Assembly: GCF_000276665.1 (NCBI RefSeq)
Contig: NW_004955405.1
Location: 8,801,608-8,865,607, forward strand
Reading direction: 5' to 3'
DNA: 64,000 nt
DNA from: Chinchilla lanigera
Lineage: Eukaryota > Chordata > Mammalia > Rodentia > Chinchillidae
Shown here: piece after piece, positions 23,570-33,859 of the stretch
Position numbering within the stretch: position 1 is the first letter of the stretch
Layout: every line of letters begins with the position of its first letter
Program-made: the position numbers and the translations under genes
The notes under the pieces: generated by a model
Databases searched by the model: none
The model's input: only the letters and a program-made list of their open reading frames with translations
Told to the model about the DNA's origin: nothing

Positions 23570-24815
23570 TTCCTGCACTCCCTACTTTTCCCTTTGTTTA
23601 ATTGCTTGCCCTGCCTGGTGGTGTTTTGTTGTTGTTGTTCTTGGAATTGAAGTAATTTTTATCTCTATCTAGAATACCTTTCAATAGTCTTTGTAGGGTT
23701 GGCTTGGTTGTCATGAATTTCTTCAGCTGTTCTTTGTCACAGAAGTGCCTGATTTCTCCATTAATTTTGAAAAATAGTTTTGCAGGGTACATCAATCTGG
23801 GTTGGAAGTTGTTTTGTTTCAAGAAATACTTTACTCCAAGCTCTTTTGACTTGAGAATTTGTGTTGAGAAGTGTACCATGACTCAGATAGGCCTTCCTTT
23901 ATAGGTGATCTGCTTCCTTTTTGTAATGGGTTTTAACAGTCTATTCTTCTGCTGAATTTGTGAAATCTTGATTATTACACATCTTGGTGTAGTTTTATTT
24001 TGGTCATGGCTGTTTGGAGTTTTATATACTTCATTTATTTGTATGTCAAATTCTTTATCCATGCTTGGGAAATTTTCTTCCATTATTTCTATGGAGTTTT
24101 TTTATGGCATTTATGCTGTCTCCAGCTTTCTCATTGAGCCCAATAAATCTTATGTTATTCTTCTTTGGGTCACCCTGTAGCCGCTGGGTTGATTTTCCAC
24201 AGTCTCTTGCTATTCTTAAGATATCTTTCTTTTCATGATCACTAGGTACAAAATTCTGTCTTCAAGATCTGGTATTCTATCCTCTCCGATTCAATGTGTT
24301 GCATATACTTTTTTTTTTTTTTTTTGTCTTTTTGAGACAGGGTCTCGCTATGCAGTTCAGGCTGGGCTTGAGCTCACTTTGTAGCCCAGGCTGGTCTCGA
24401 ACTCACAACAATTCTCCTGCCTCAGCCTCCCGAGTGCTGGGATTACAGGTGTGCACCACCATGCCTGGCTGTTGCATATACCTTCAATGGAAGTTTTAAT
24501 CTCTTGGATTTTTGTTTGGATCTGTTTCATGGATTCCATTTTTTCCTCTGTTGGGCATTTTTTGTTTCTGTCATTTTGTAAGCTCATCTATTTTTTATCT
24601 GTCTTCTCTAGTACCTTTGATTTTAAGCATCATTTCTTTTTGTATCTGAGAGACTATTTTGTCTATAGCTTTTTCCATTTGCTTTTTCACTTCTGTTGCT
24701 CTCATTTCAGAAAGTTCCAGTGTTTGTGACTTCCAATTTCATTGTGTTCCTGGCCTGTCCCTAGGTGGGCTGGGGGTCTGGGGTTGCATTTTGCTTCCAT
24801 ATGTTATCATTTTCT
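23570..24815 (-). pseudogene. L1 ORF1 remnant (copy 1), split by a B1
   Basis: ORF1 encodes the L1 RNA-binding chaperone. Recognisable C-terminal sequence such as 'QPRLMYPAKLFFKINGEIR' lies in the minus-strand piece 23598-23879, and a middle piece at 23883-24083 has 'TPRCVIIKISQIQQKNRLL'. A B1 insertion at 24309-24470 separates these from a coiled-coil-like N-terminal piece ('MESMKQIQTKIQEIKTSIE'). Stops and frame changes show that it is dead. The start region corresponds to the ORF1 start of the copy at 60573. Confidence 0.88.
24298..24481 (-). mobile_element. B1 SINE inside L1, with target-site duplication
   Basis: The element at 24309-24470 is flanked by gttgcatatac at 24298-24308 and 24471-24481. 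Its body contains two related blocks (gcagttcaggctgggcttgagctcac and gtagcccaggctggtctcgaactcac), the internal duplication of mature B1. It is younger than the host L1. Confidence 0.95.
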
Positions 24816-25430
24816 ATTTTCTCTTATTTTGTTTTCTATGTTGATGCGTGCAGATTTCTTATGATAGTTTTATCAAGTATTGAGGCTTTACCTCAATTCT
24901 TCAAGGATGTCCTCTAGATGTAGGTGGTTCTTTATAGCTATCCCAAGCACCTACCTTCCCAACTTGTAAAGGATACAAAGTTACTATTTACCTCAGCACT
25001 CAATCCTTTGGTACTGGGTTGTAGTGGTGATTATGACCCTGTACAATCACCATGTTATCATACAGGGGAGAAAAACTGGTTATAACATGTATGACATCTT
25101 GGCTAAAGTAGTAGAGTTAGTAATAACAATACTTTCAAGTACAGCTTAACTACTAACAAGCTATAGTAACCACCAACCTGCCAGCTCCAACCACAGGGGA
25201 AAAACTCTGTTAGATAACAAAATCAAACATATACCATCTATTTGTATGCAATGATTTCCCTTTAGTGGAGTGATTTTGCCCTTTTGTGGGGGGCTGGGGA
25301 GGTAGGGGGACAGGATAAAGTGATGAATGAGGTCAAATATGGTAGAGTCCAGGCTGTAAGTCAAAGAATGATCACCCAAGTTTTGGGAAACTGGAGGACA
25401 CTGGAGGGAAAGAATGAAATAGAATGTTCA
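24816..25430. other. sequence upstream of L1 copy 1, possibly L1 5' UTR
   Basis: There is no gene. The stretch follows the L1 ORF1 start region on the minus strand and might be an L1 5' UTR unlike that of the copy at 60574-61366. None of the 142-bp monomers of the other copy are seen here. Confidence 0.35.
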
Positions 25431-25431
25431 A

Positions 25432-25535
25432 GGGGCTGGGGATTTAGCTCAGCGGCAAAAGCGCCTGCCTGGCAAGCGCAAGGTCATGCGATCAGTTCCC
25501 GGTACCGGAGAAAAACCAAAAAAAAAAAAAAAAAA
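25432..25535 (+). mobile_element. ID SINE with long A-tail
   Basis: The body is ggggctggggatttagctcagcggcaaaagcgcctgcc, followed by an altered B box (gcgatcagttcccgg) and a tail of about 17 A. Flanks agaatgttcaa and agaatgtgaaa suggest an imperfect target duplication. The body is close to the copies at 9435 and 2019. Confidence 0.92.
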
Positions 25536-25635
25536 GAATGTGAAAGAGTAATCAGAAAGGGAAGAAGCAATGTTTACTCACTTCAAAGTTTAAAATCAGA
25601 AAGTAGTTCAGGAAAGAAAGAGGATCAATAGAAGA

Positions 25636-25720
25636 AAACAAAAAAGATAGGTAAGAAACCTAAACAGTGAAAATAAAAGATGGAAGAAAGAGAATGAAAA
25701 AGAAAAGAAAGAAAAAAAGG
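25636..25720. repeat. A/G-rich low-complexity tract
   Basis: Almost pure purine sequence (gaaa, aaag and gaag units) lies directly before a B1. It may be the decayed tail or 5' UTR of an older element. Confidence 0.75.
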
Positions 25721-25882
25721 TAGCCAGGCATGGTGGCACATGTCTGTAATCCCAGCACTCGGGAGGCTGAGGCAGGAGAACTGTTGCGAGTTAGAGGCCA
25801 GCCTGGGCTACAAAGTGAGCTCAAGGCCAGCCTGAACTGCACAGCAAGACCCTGTCTCAAAAAGACCAAAAAAAAAAGGAGA
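25721..25882 (+). mobile_element. B1 SINE (form with internal duplication)
   Basis: 'gccaggcatggtggcacatgtctgtaatcccagcactcgggaggctgaggcagg' is followed by two related blocks (gaggccagcctgggctacaaagtgagctc and aaggccagcctgaactgcacagcaagaccc) and an A-rich tail. It is well preserved. Confidence 0.95.
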
Positions 25883-25919
25883 TCGGAGAAAGAGAAGAGG
25901 AAAAAAAAAAAAAATCCCT

Positions 25920-26600
25920 AACAAAAATAACCACAAAATTCAAAACAAAACAGACACCTTTCAGCCAGACAGGAAAGGGATAGCCAATCAGACAAACAAG
26001 GGACAATAAAAGTGGTAAAATACCTCTGGTGTTTATAGTTCTGTGATGGTGTCCATGTCAGATTCCAGAAATGTTCTGTGTACTCCAGCCAAGTTTGCCA
26101 TGGGAACTATGTTGGGCACGGAGCTGACCTTGGCTTCTGGATGTCGGGGCTGGAACTGGTCTTCTGTTGGTGGAGTTCTCCAGAGCCCAACTGCTGGCTC
26201 CTTGCTGCTGCTTCAGACACTTCCACACTGCTGGTCTCACTGATTACCTGCCAAAGGCTTTGGGCGGCTGTTCTGGGCCTCCAGCTAAAGAAAGTTTAAG
26301 GCTAACTGGAAGTCAAGGGTTGTATGTAACCCTTGTATTTCTATTTCATTTTACCAGTTCACCAGTTAGCTCCAGCTGTTTGCTTTTACTCCAGGATACC
26401 TGTCCTTCATTTTCTCTCCCCTTGACACCCTCTTAGCCAAAGCCTTCCTTATACCAAATAATCTCTACTCATAGAAACAGAGATTCTGTTTTGGTAGCTG
26501 AAAGTAGGGAGATACTGTAATTAGCCCTGTTGTCTTGACAGACTTTCAACATGGTAAGCAAAGAGGGAGTTACGTGAAGGGAAGAGCTGGCGCGCTCAGA
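25920..26600. other. unassigned stretch
   Basis: No gene is recognised. 26040-26290 is GC-richer with short frames on both strands and could be L1 5' UTR-derived, but I have no direct match. Confidence 0.4.
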
Positions 26601-26607
26601 GCACAGA

Positions 26608-26740
26608 AAGACCTAGGATTACCTTCTGCTCGTTACTTAGCTGGATGACCTGATTTGTTATCAGTTTCTTCACTGGTAATTGGGAACATGCAACTAGGCC
26701 ACCTTCATGGGGTACTGAGAGGAATAAGTGAGAAAACAAA
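26608..26740 (+). mobile_element. MIR SINE
   Basis: 'tacttagctggatgacctgatttgttatcagtttcttcactggtaattggg' is followed by 'ggggtactgagaggaataagtgag'. This gives the MIR order of 'gtgtgacctt..., cagtttcttcat..., gtgaggattaaatgag'. Confidence 0.75.
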
Positions 26741-27089
26741 TGCACAGGGAGGTAGGGATCACATGCCTGCTACTGCTACCATCCTTCCCATCTGCCCCCC
26801 TCGACCAGTCCGTGCGGGGTTTTGTGGTTATTTACACAAACATGCTGACTCTGGAACCCTGCTGTACTTGCCATTCTCCCTCCCACTGTCCAATCTCACC
26901 GCTACACCACAGTCCACAGGCTTCCAGCACACCCTCAGTCCCAGTGCTTGTTTACAGACCTGATGGAGAATTCCTAGACAATTTTTACTACAAGGACACT
27001 TGAACTAACGCTTACAAAAATTTATTCAATCATTCCCACTAAGCAATCAAAATACTCATCCCTTTCTGGCCCAGCCACTGAATAAACAT

Positions 27090-27208
27090 ATATGCCTAAA
27101 TATTACTGAGGCCAGAGACTGTGTTCAATACTCAACTCTGCTTCCCAAGTATCTTCACAGTACACAGCACTTACAGAAGTTCAGTATCTATTGAATTAAT
27201 GAATAAAT
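27090..27208 (+). mobile_element. L2 LINE 3' end
   Basis: 'agagactgtgttcaatactcaactctgcttcccaagtatcttcacagtacacagcacttacagaagttcagtatctattgaattaatgaataaata' follows the conserved L2 3' terminal pattern ending in TGAATGAATAA-type units. Confidence 0.75.
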
Positions 27209-27209
27209 A

Positions 27210-29540
27210 CAGTCAATGCTTGGGCCAGGAGGTAAGAAAGTATATTTACAAAGCTATTACACACGGTTTTTATTACTACATGAATGTTTTCTAGCTCAAC
27301 ATGACCAGAATACTACATTACATTTTCAAAAAGTATTCCTTGGTGCAAGTCTCTTTTCAACAATTCTGTGCTTGCCTCAGGATACCTTATCTCTATCCAA
27401 GTTTTTAAGAAGGAAAAGTCTAAAAGACATCTTATTTGCTTGTGCAGTAAGTCTATCATCACTACAAAGCATGGTAAAAGAAACTTCCCAAGAGGGAGTT
27501 ACCAAAAGAATTGAATGTGCCCTGACTGGAAAACACAGTTTTGACAATTTATCCTTAGAGTACCCAATATTCCAGATTCAATCTAACTCCTTCTATTAAC
27601 TATAAACACCAGCAAGAAGGGATTTAAAATCTGAGATTACAGTATCTGCTCCTTCCAGCTTCCGGAGCAAGTTGACTGATGTGTGGCTTCAGAAGAGCCT
27701 AACTCTGCCAAGACTCAGAGCAGGTGCTCCCCCAAATCATGACTGATGTGGAAAGAATACAAGGCTTAGAGTCTTTAGGAAACCTGACTTCTAGACCAGA
27801 TTCTGCCCTTTCACCCCTCTGGGTGCCAATCTTCTCCACAATGAAGTGAGATGCTGTAGAAGACCACTACAGTTCCTAGTTCCAGGACATGCAGGTCACA
27901 TGTGCAAGCTGGAAGATGAGTCAGTGTCATTCTCTGCTTGCTGCCCATACCCAATTTTAAAATCTTGCTTTGTAGTCTCCTGAAAAGTTGGCTTATAAAA
28001 GTAAGATCCCGCCAAACAATCTAAAAGAACCAGTGCTAAAAGAACTAATGGTACTGAACAGAAGTAGTAAGAGTAGTAAGATGCCTGAGTGGTGGGTTTG
28101 GAATCCAGTGTCAAGTGAGAAGCTGATTCTTCCTGGGCTGGTTGCTAAATGTTTCTGTAAAGTTCTACTCTAAAAGCATTCTTACCTATTAGAGGCCATG
28201 TCATTATTTTTTTAGATTCAGGTAAAATACTTTCAATTAACTTCAAAGTAGTGTTTTAAATATGTCATCAGAAGAATACATCTCCCTCACTTTCTCCTTC
28301 CTTCTCTCCTTTCTACCAACCCCTAAAGACATTTTGAAAAGATCCAACCTTTCCCCATTAACTGCCTTTTCAGTGTGAAGAAACTAGATTGTAGATTTGC
28401 TGCAGGCTTCATGCAATTCCTAAGCTAGGGCATTGTTTCCAAGGTAACAAGTGAGGAAAAAACGCACAGCTAGGTCTAGGACATTGAATATGTAGATGAA
28501 CTAGGTCACTCACTAGTTATTTCACTAATAGGCAAGACGATAGATTAAACCCTTCTTTCTTCTCCATTTACACTGAAGGAATTTATTTGGAGTTTTAACA
28601 ACAGAGATAACAATTCTCCTTTGGCAGTGTGCGTTTCTAAAATATAAAACACAGAGTTTGTGATGGTTAATCAAGCAAAAGCAGCTTCTGTTGGCAAAGC
28701 ATTAAATGGAAAAAAGAAAGGGGGTCCCAGAGCCCTGAATCCAGTTCCAGACATTTATTTTTGCAGTTCCTTACAGAAAGGAACAGTGGCACTGCACACG
28801 CACCCCTGCCAACTCCCCACACCACAATCACTTCCAAGCCCCATTCCAACCTTCCCCCAAGCCAGTGGTGGTCCCGGAAACTCGTGGTGGAGCAGTGACC
28901 TCCCCTTCCACATAGAGACAAAAGCCAAGATGGCGGTGCCCAGCCTGCCCAGCACAAAGGCAGGTGGGAGGCGATGGCAAAGGTCCAGGGTGAGGTGCTA
29001 TGGGGCAGCTTTTCCTGCGACCTCTGCTGGCTGGCCAGCATGCCAGGGGCCATCATGTGCGCCAGCAGCTACACACCAAGCTGTCCTTCAAAAAAGCAGA
29101 GGAAGTCAAAGAAAGACTGGTCACTTCATAACACAGCAGTAAAAAAACACACCGATGTTTGGGGGATGCAGGCATAGCTAGAGGAAACTGCTCCAGCTTG
29201 GCACAGGCAGGGCGGGGTTCCACAGCACAAAACTCTGGAGTACCCGGGCACCAGCTTCCAGTGTTCTGCAGTGCAAACGATTACCTGTTCTGGTCTTGCA
29301 CAGTCATCCTGCCAATGTGTCCCTTACACCTCCTACAGAAGCCAAATTGTTATCCTCTTCCTGGTCTGTCTGCATTTCTCTCAGTCATGAACAGGACACA
29401 TACTACTGACTGCACTGCTCAAAAGAGGTAGGAAGCCTTATAATAACAATTTGCCTCTTCGGCATTTCCTTACGAGGTGCTGACACATTTCACTGTGTCC
29501 ATTCACTTTCTGGAGTGATTTTTTGTTTTGTCTTGGTCTG
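27210..29540. other. unassigned non-coding stretch
   Basis: A weak MIR-like segment lies at about 27780-27880. 28640-29150 is GC-richer, with open frames on both strands and an AATAAA on the minus strand at 28754-28759. I could not link it to any known protein and see no A-tail of a retrocopy. Confidence 0.4.
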
Positions 29541-29544
29541 TTTT

Positions 29545-29614
29545 GTGTTCAGTCCCGGGGACGGAACCGAGGGGCTCCTCCACACTTGCAAGTGCTGCAC
29601 CCCAAGCCCTCACT
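29545..29614 (-). mobile_element. ID-like SINE fragment, old
   Basis: 'tgttcagtcccggggacggaaccgaggggctcctccacacttgcaagtgctgcaccccaagccct' reads as a reverse-complement ID with small losses. Confidence 0.6.
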
Positions 29615-29938
29615 TTTGAGTCTCCCGTGACACAAACCCTCACCAGGCATCCCCACGCAGGAGAGGCTACCTCTGTGTCTGCTTTGCGTCACACTTGGGC
29701 GAGTCTTTGGTTTTCCTGTTTTGTAAAAGTGCTACATCTCAGAAAGTTAAAAAGGAATTAACTTTAACCTTGTCAGGGTCTGCAGGATGAAAAAAATAAA
29801 ACAAAAAGACATTAAGTTCCCTAGTCATCCTTGAGCCTTTAAAGATGAACCAACGGTGCCAACGTCACATGAGTGGGGTGCTGGACAACAGACTGTAGAG
29901 GACTACAGAAACTGTTTGTCCCGCGTGTCCCACAAAGT

Positions 29939-29961
29939 AAAAAAAAAAAAAAAAAAAAAAA
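29939..29961. repeat. poly-A tract
   Basis: An uninterrupted run of about 23 A with no obvious SINE body attached. Confidence 0.9.
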
Positions 29962-29975
29962 GCACAGCACTGGAC

Positions 29976-30156
29976 ATTAATTTCAATTTCTTTATGTTTT
30001 TTTTGAGTCAGGGTCTTTCTGTGTAGTTCAGGCTGGCCTTGGACTCACTATGTAGCACAGGCCAGTCTTGAACTTGTGGTAATCCCCCTGCCTCAGCCTC
30101 CCATGTTCTGGGATTACAGGTGTACACCACCACACTCAGCTCATTAACTTCAATTT
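29976..30156 (-). mobile_element. B1 SINE with target-site duplication
   Basis: The body at 29990-30142 (ttttttttgagtcagggtctttctgtgtagttcaggctggcc...) has the duplicated B1 middle. Its flanks attaatttcaattt (29976-29989) and attaacttcaattt (30143-30156) differ at one base, which shows the target duplication. Confidence 0.94.
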
Positions 30157-30252
30157 TGAAAAAGAAGTCTGTCACTTCAGAAAAACCAATTTAAAGTCAC
30201 CATGTTTAAAGAATTTCTTCTTTCATCTCTTGCTTTAAATACACGTAATATA

Positions 30253-30455
30253 AGCTGGGCATGGTGGTACATGCCTGTGATTCCAACACTTTGAGAGGCT
30301 GAGACAGGAGGATCACAAATTTGAGCCCAGCCTGGGCAACTTAGTAATGTAGGGAGGTCCTCACTCAAAATAAAAATTAAAAAGGGGACAGGCCTGAACA
30401 TGTGGCTCAGTGTAAAGGCCCAAAGTTCAATCTCCTAGTATGAAAAAGAAATATA
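30253..30455 (+). mobile_element. B1-ID chimeric SINE
   Basis: A B1-like half (gctgggcatggtggtacatgcctgtgattccaacac ... agcctgggcaacttagtaatg) is followed by an A-rich linker (aaaataaaaattaaaaa). An ID-like half comes next (aacatgtggctcagtgtaaagg...agttcaatctcc), then an A-rich/TA tail. Confidence 0.88.
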
Positions 30456-30779
30456 TATAATACAATTTCTTCTCTCTTCCCATAGGTCCTTCAATTTATC
30501 CTACTCCCAACTGTAAAAATCTACCAGTTATCCCATCCTTCCCAGTGCTTATACATAAAGGACAAAGATAATAAGATTAAACAATCAAAAAAAGAAGTTG
30601 AAGAAAATGCAGTTATGATTTTCAAAGAGATAAGCTTGCCCTGAAGCACATGTATCTGTCCAGAGAAGGGCTCTACCAAAGGGAAATCTGAGCTCTACAG
30701 TAATTTGTGTGCGTATAAGACGACTTCAAATATTGTTTCTTTAATGTGAACCTAGAGATAATGTCACTGACGTTACATC

Positions 30780-31020
30780 TTACACTTGTACAGCTTGCTT
30801 TTCAAGGCATCTTCATTTATAATGTGTCATTTATCCCTGTGATAAATGATAAAAGTCCTAGAAAACTGCCTAGAAACTAAATTATTTCCATGACGTAGTA
30901 CAGATGAGAAAACTCAGCTCAGAACAGGTAAGAGGCTTGCAAAATGGTATGTAGCTAGAAGGAAGCGGCAGGGCCTATAATCCATACCTCACCCAATTCA
31001 GTGCTCACTCTGCAATATTT
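30780..31020 (-). mobile_element. MIR SINE
   Basis: It contains 'acagatgagaaaactcagctcagaacaggtaagaggcttgcaaaatggtatgtagctag' and 'aatccatacctc', the reverse-strand MIR core and head. Confidence 0.75.
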
Positions 31021-31024
31021 CCCT

Positions 31025-32095
31025 CTTTAATTCCGTGTGTAGGAAAATATATCCTGGATTGCAGCATGCTGCAAACTTGTGCAACATCATTGATAGTCCA
31101 GACCATACGCTGGCACACTGGACATCCTGCACAGCCAGCCCTGGTCAGCAAGTTGGGCAAGCATACTTTTGCATTATGATATTTCTTATGGGTCAACTAA
31201 TCCCCTGGAACTAAAACCAATCCTGGTCTGGACACAGAATCGAGGGACCAAAGGTGGGTGCTAAACAACTGAACCCTGACTTGAGAAGAGGCAGGAACAC
31301 TTCCTGGCTTTCACTAAGGCCCCTGATGACGGCTCCACAGACAAAGGAAAGAGAAAGGCAACTACCCAGAAATTTAATTCCCTATGAACACCAATGGGGA
31401 GTAATTGGCAAGCGGGTAAGGGGTATCTTTCTTTCCTCCTTAGCAGGATCTCCTTAAATTAGCTAGATAATTATTTCCGTTCTGCAACTGCCTGGACCCA
31501 CAACTGGGACCAGCATGCCAGCCACATACACACCATCAGAAATAGGCTCAGAATGGAAACACTGATCATATAATTAAGCTTTTACAAACACTATCTCACA
31601 GCACAATAAAATTCATTGCAAAATATGAAATACTGGAGCAAAATAAATTGAATTTCTATCTGGTAATGCAGTGTCAGTAGAAGTGTAACACAGGAACTTT
31701 GCTTGGAAGGTGAGGTTGTTCTACCCTCACCCTTTCTTTTCCTGTCAAGAATCTGCCAAGGTATTTCAATAGCACATCAAGCCCTATTTACACAGGCCCA
31801 TCTCTTTCCTGCATTGCAATCACAGGTAACAAGTCTCCAATGATCAGATTTACTCTCCCACATCCCAGTCTGCTGGGTCCAATTCCAGTCACATCGCTGC
31901 AAGGTACACAACACAGACCAGGAACTGAAGGTGCACCACCTCGATTTCAAAAGGTCCATCTGTCGAGTAATTTGTAAAATGACTTGGGTGCTACAAGAGT
32001 TACAGTTATATGCGACCTGGACGATAGCCAGGACACTGCCCAAAGAGGAGAAAGAGACTCAGGTTTACCACCTGTCTATGATGTGCTGGACTCAA
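31025..32095. other. unassigned non-coding stretch
   Basis: No gene or repeat is recognised. Short frames near 31777-32043 on the minus strand and 31931-32197 on the plus strand overlap and lack motifs. Confidence 0.5.
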
Positions 32096-32099
32096 TACC

Positions 32100-32222
32100 T
32101 ATCACTGTTGCTTGGTTCACCTTATCTAATTTTCCAGAAAACCCTGTTAAGTGGATATTCTGGATTCACAGATGAGGAAACAAAGCTCAAGAGATGAAAA
32201 ACTTGTCAAGGTCTCAGTGCTG
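32100..32222 (-). mobile_element. MIR SINE fragment
   Basis: 'tggattcacagatgaggaaacaaagctcaagagatgaaaaacttgtcaaggtctcagtgctg' is the reverse-strand MIR core. Confidence 0.75.
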
Positions 32223-32224
32223 AC

Positions 32225-33180
32225 CAATTCATAACCTGCACACAGGTCAGAAATGCCTCTGATCCAATCTGCATCTCTCAGGCCAACAGCTTTGGGCCAC
32301 CAACAGTCTGACAGTGCGGTCGAACCCGTTCCTCAGCACACTGTCCAGGCGAACAGGCCTCTCCCCCTTGAAAATTCAGCAACCCACTTCAACTCACCTT
32401 TTATGTCTCAAATATACAAGACACTGTTATCTTCAGACACTTAATTCTCTTTAATTTTGGTTTTATCAAGTTTATCTTAGAAAAGATAACAGCTGTGAAA
32501 TTTTGAGATCCTAGACCATGAATCCTTCAAACATCTGACTCTGCAAATAGCCATCCATCCACGCAGGATCCTGAGAGGAAAACAGGTGCACACGTGTGGG
32601 TAACTCAGGGGCCTCCAACCTCAGTGTGCACAGCACGGAGGCATCACCTTCCCCTCTCTTTGCTCTCCAGCACTGCCCATGAGACACTCGCAGGTTCGCC
32701 CCTCACCGGCTTCACATGCGTTCTCCTCAGTTCAGGCAGAGGACAGACAGTTCATCTTTTTAAAGTTCACAGACAGAAGTAACAGGAACTGGCAAGTCAC
32801 TTAACACAAAAGAAGCAAGAGAAAAAGGAAAATATGCCAGAAAATAATTTTTTTGTTGTTCTTTATACTTCTTAGACAATAAAAGTGCAAAGTATGCCAA
32901 AGATCAAGATCTACAGGAAAATCCTGTTAAAACATCCACTTTTAAAAGTCTCCAAAAGCTTTCTGAAGACACATCCAGCAGGCTGTTTTGAACAGAATAG
33001 AATAAATAATAAAACAAAAGCACAAATAACCCTCAATTTTACACAAAAATTATAATGTAAAAAGCCTTTTAAATTTTTTTTTGAAACCTGAACCTTTTCT
33101 ATCTATGGAAACAGTCATAACTAGTAGTAAAATTTATAAGGAATGCCAATAATGTCTTGCTTTTTAAAAAACTTTTTAAA
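32225..33180. other. unassigned non-coding stretch
   Basis: No gene is seen. 32800-33180 is AT-rich with A- and T-runs. Confidence 0.5.
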
Positions 33181-33184
33181 AAAG

Positions 33185-33850
33185 AAAACCTTTAGATTAT
33201 AATTTTACTTAAAATACACATTTTGCATGCACAGTTAACTATGTTTTGACAAATATACACACCCTGTAACCCACCCCACAAGATACAGAACATTAACGCC
33301 ACTCCCAAAAGTGCCTCTGTTAACTGCCCCATGCCAAACCCCAGACAACCACTGACCCGCTTTCTGAGGCTGTAGCCTGGCCTGCCTGGCCTACTGCACC
33401 ATACAAATGTGAAGGGGCCAGGGGTTTAGCTCAGTGGCACAGTGCCTGCCTGGCAAGCACAGGTCCTGAATTTGATTTCTGACACCCACAAAATAAACAC
33501 ATAAATGGATTAAGAGAGTATTGTATGTCCTCTTTACTGTGATACCACTTAACTGTGCAAAATGTTTCTGAATTTTTTGCATGATACAGTGGATCTCTGT
33601 AAATTTCTTATTTTTGTTGCTGAGCAGTCTCCTACTGTATGTGTATTTAATCATTCATGGATAATAGATACCTAGCTTGTTCCCAATTTTTGGCTACCAT
33701 GAATAATAGAGCTATGTACATTTACATTGTGTCTTTTTTGTGAAAATATTTTAACTGATTCTGGGTAATTCCTAAACCATTTCTCCAAAATAACTGTACT
33801 ACTTCATTTTGATATTGGTAGGTTACAAGCTGACCTACCAAAGTCTTACT
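33185..33850 (-). mobile_element. old L1M-type LINE fragment, split by an ID
   Basis: The plus strand reads 'gacaaatatacacaccctgtaacccaccccacaagatacagaacatt' and 'ccagacaaccactgacccgctttctgaggctgtagcctggcctgcc', then, after the ID, 'ttgctgagcagtctcctactgtatg' and 'gatacctagcttgttcccaatttttggctaccatgaataatag'. This is the familiar reverse complement of an ancient mammalian L1 3' region. Confidence 0.8.
33413..33496 (+). mobile_element. ID SINE inside L1M
   Basis: 'gggtttagctcagtggcacagtgcctgcctggcaagcacaggtcctgaatttgatttctgacacc' is a moderately diverged ID interrupting the old L1M. It is therefore younger. Confidence 0.9.
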
Positions 33851-33859
33851 AATCTGTAG

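Larger units (their letters stand above)
20755..24815 (-). mobile_element. L1 retrotransposon, internally deleted (copy 1)
   Basis: This is a reverse-strand L1. The 3' A-rich end is at about 20755, with a polypyrimidine-rich 3' UTR to about 21160. ORF2 remnants run to about 23560 and ORF1 remnants to about 24815. Comparison with the second large L1 at 55023-61366 shows at least three internal losses: near 22098 (about 125 bases missing), near 22372 (about 0.5 kb) and near 22428 (about 0.7 kb). The last two remove the reverse-transcriptase core. A B1 sits in ORF1 at 24309-24470. The 5' end is unclear; 24815-26290 might include a different 5' UTR. Confidence 0.93.

Noticed and set aside
26300..26340. 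Short inverted repeat caagggtt/aacccttg as a terminator or regulatory hairpin
   Set aside because: An 8-base stem is expected by chance in a window of this size and has no gene context.
27216..27599. 127-codon plus-strand frame
   Set aside because: No recognisable motif or splice context; length compatible with chance.
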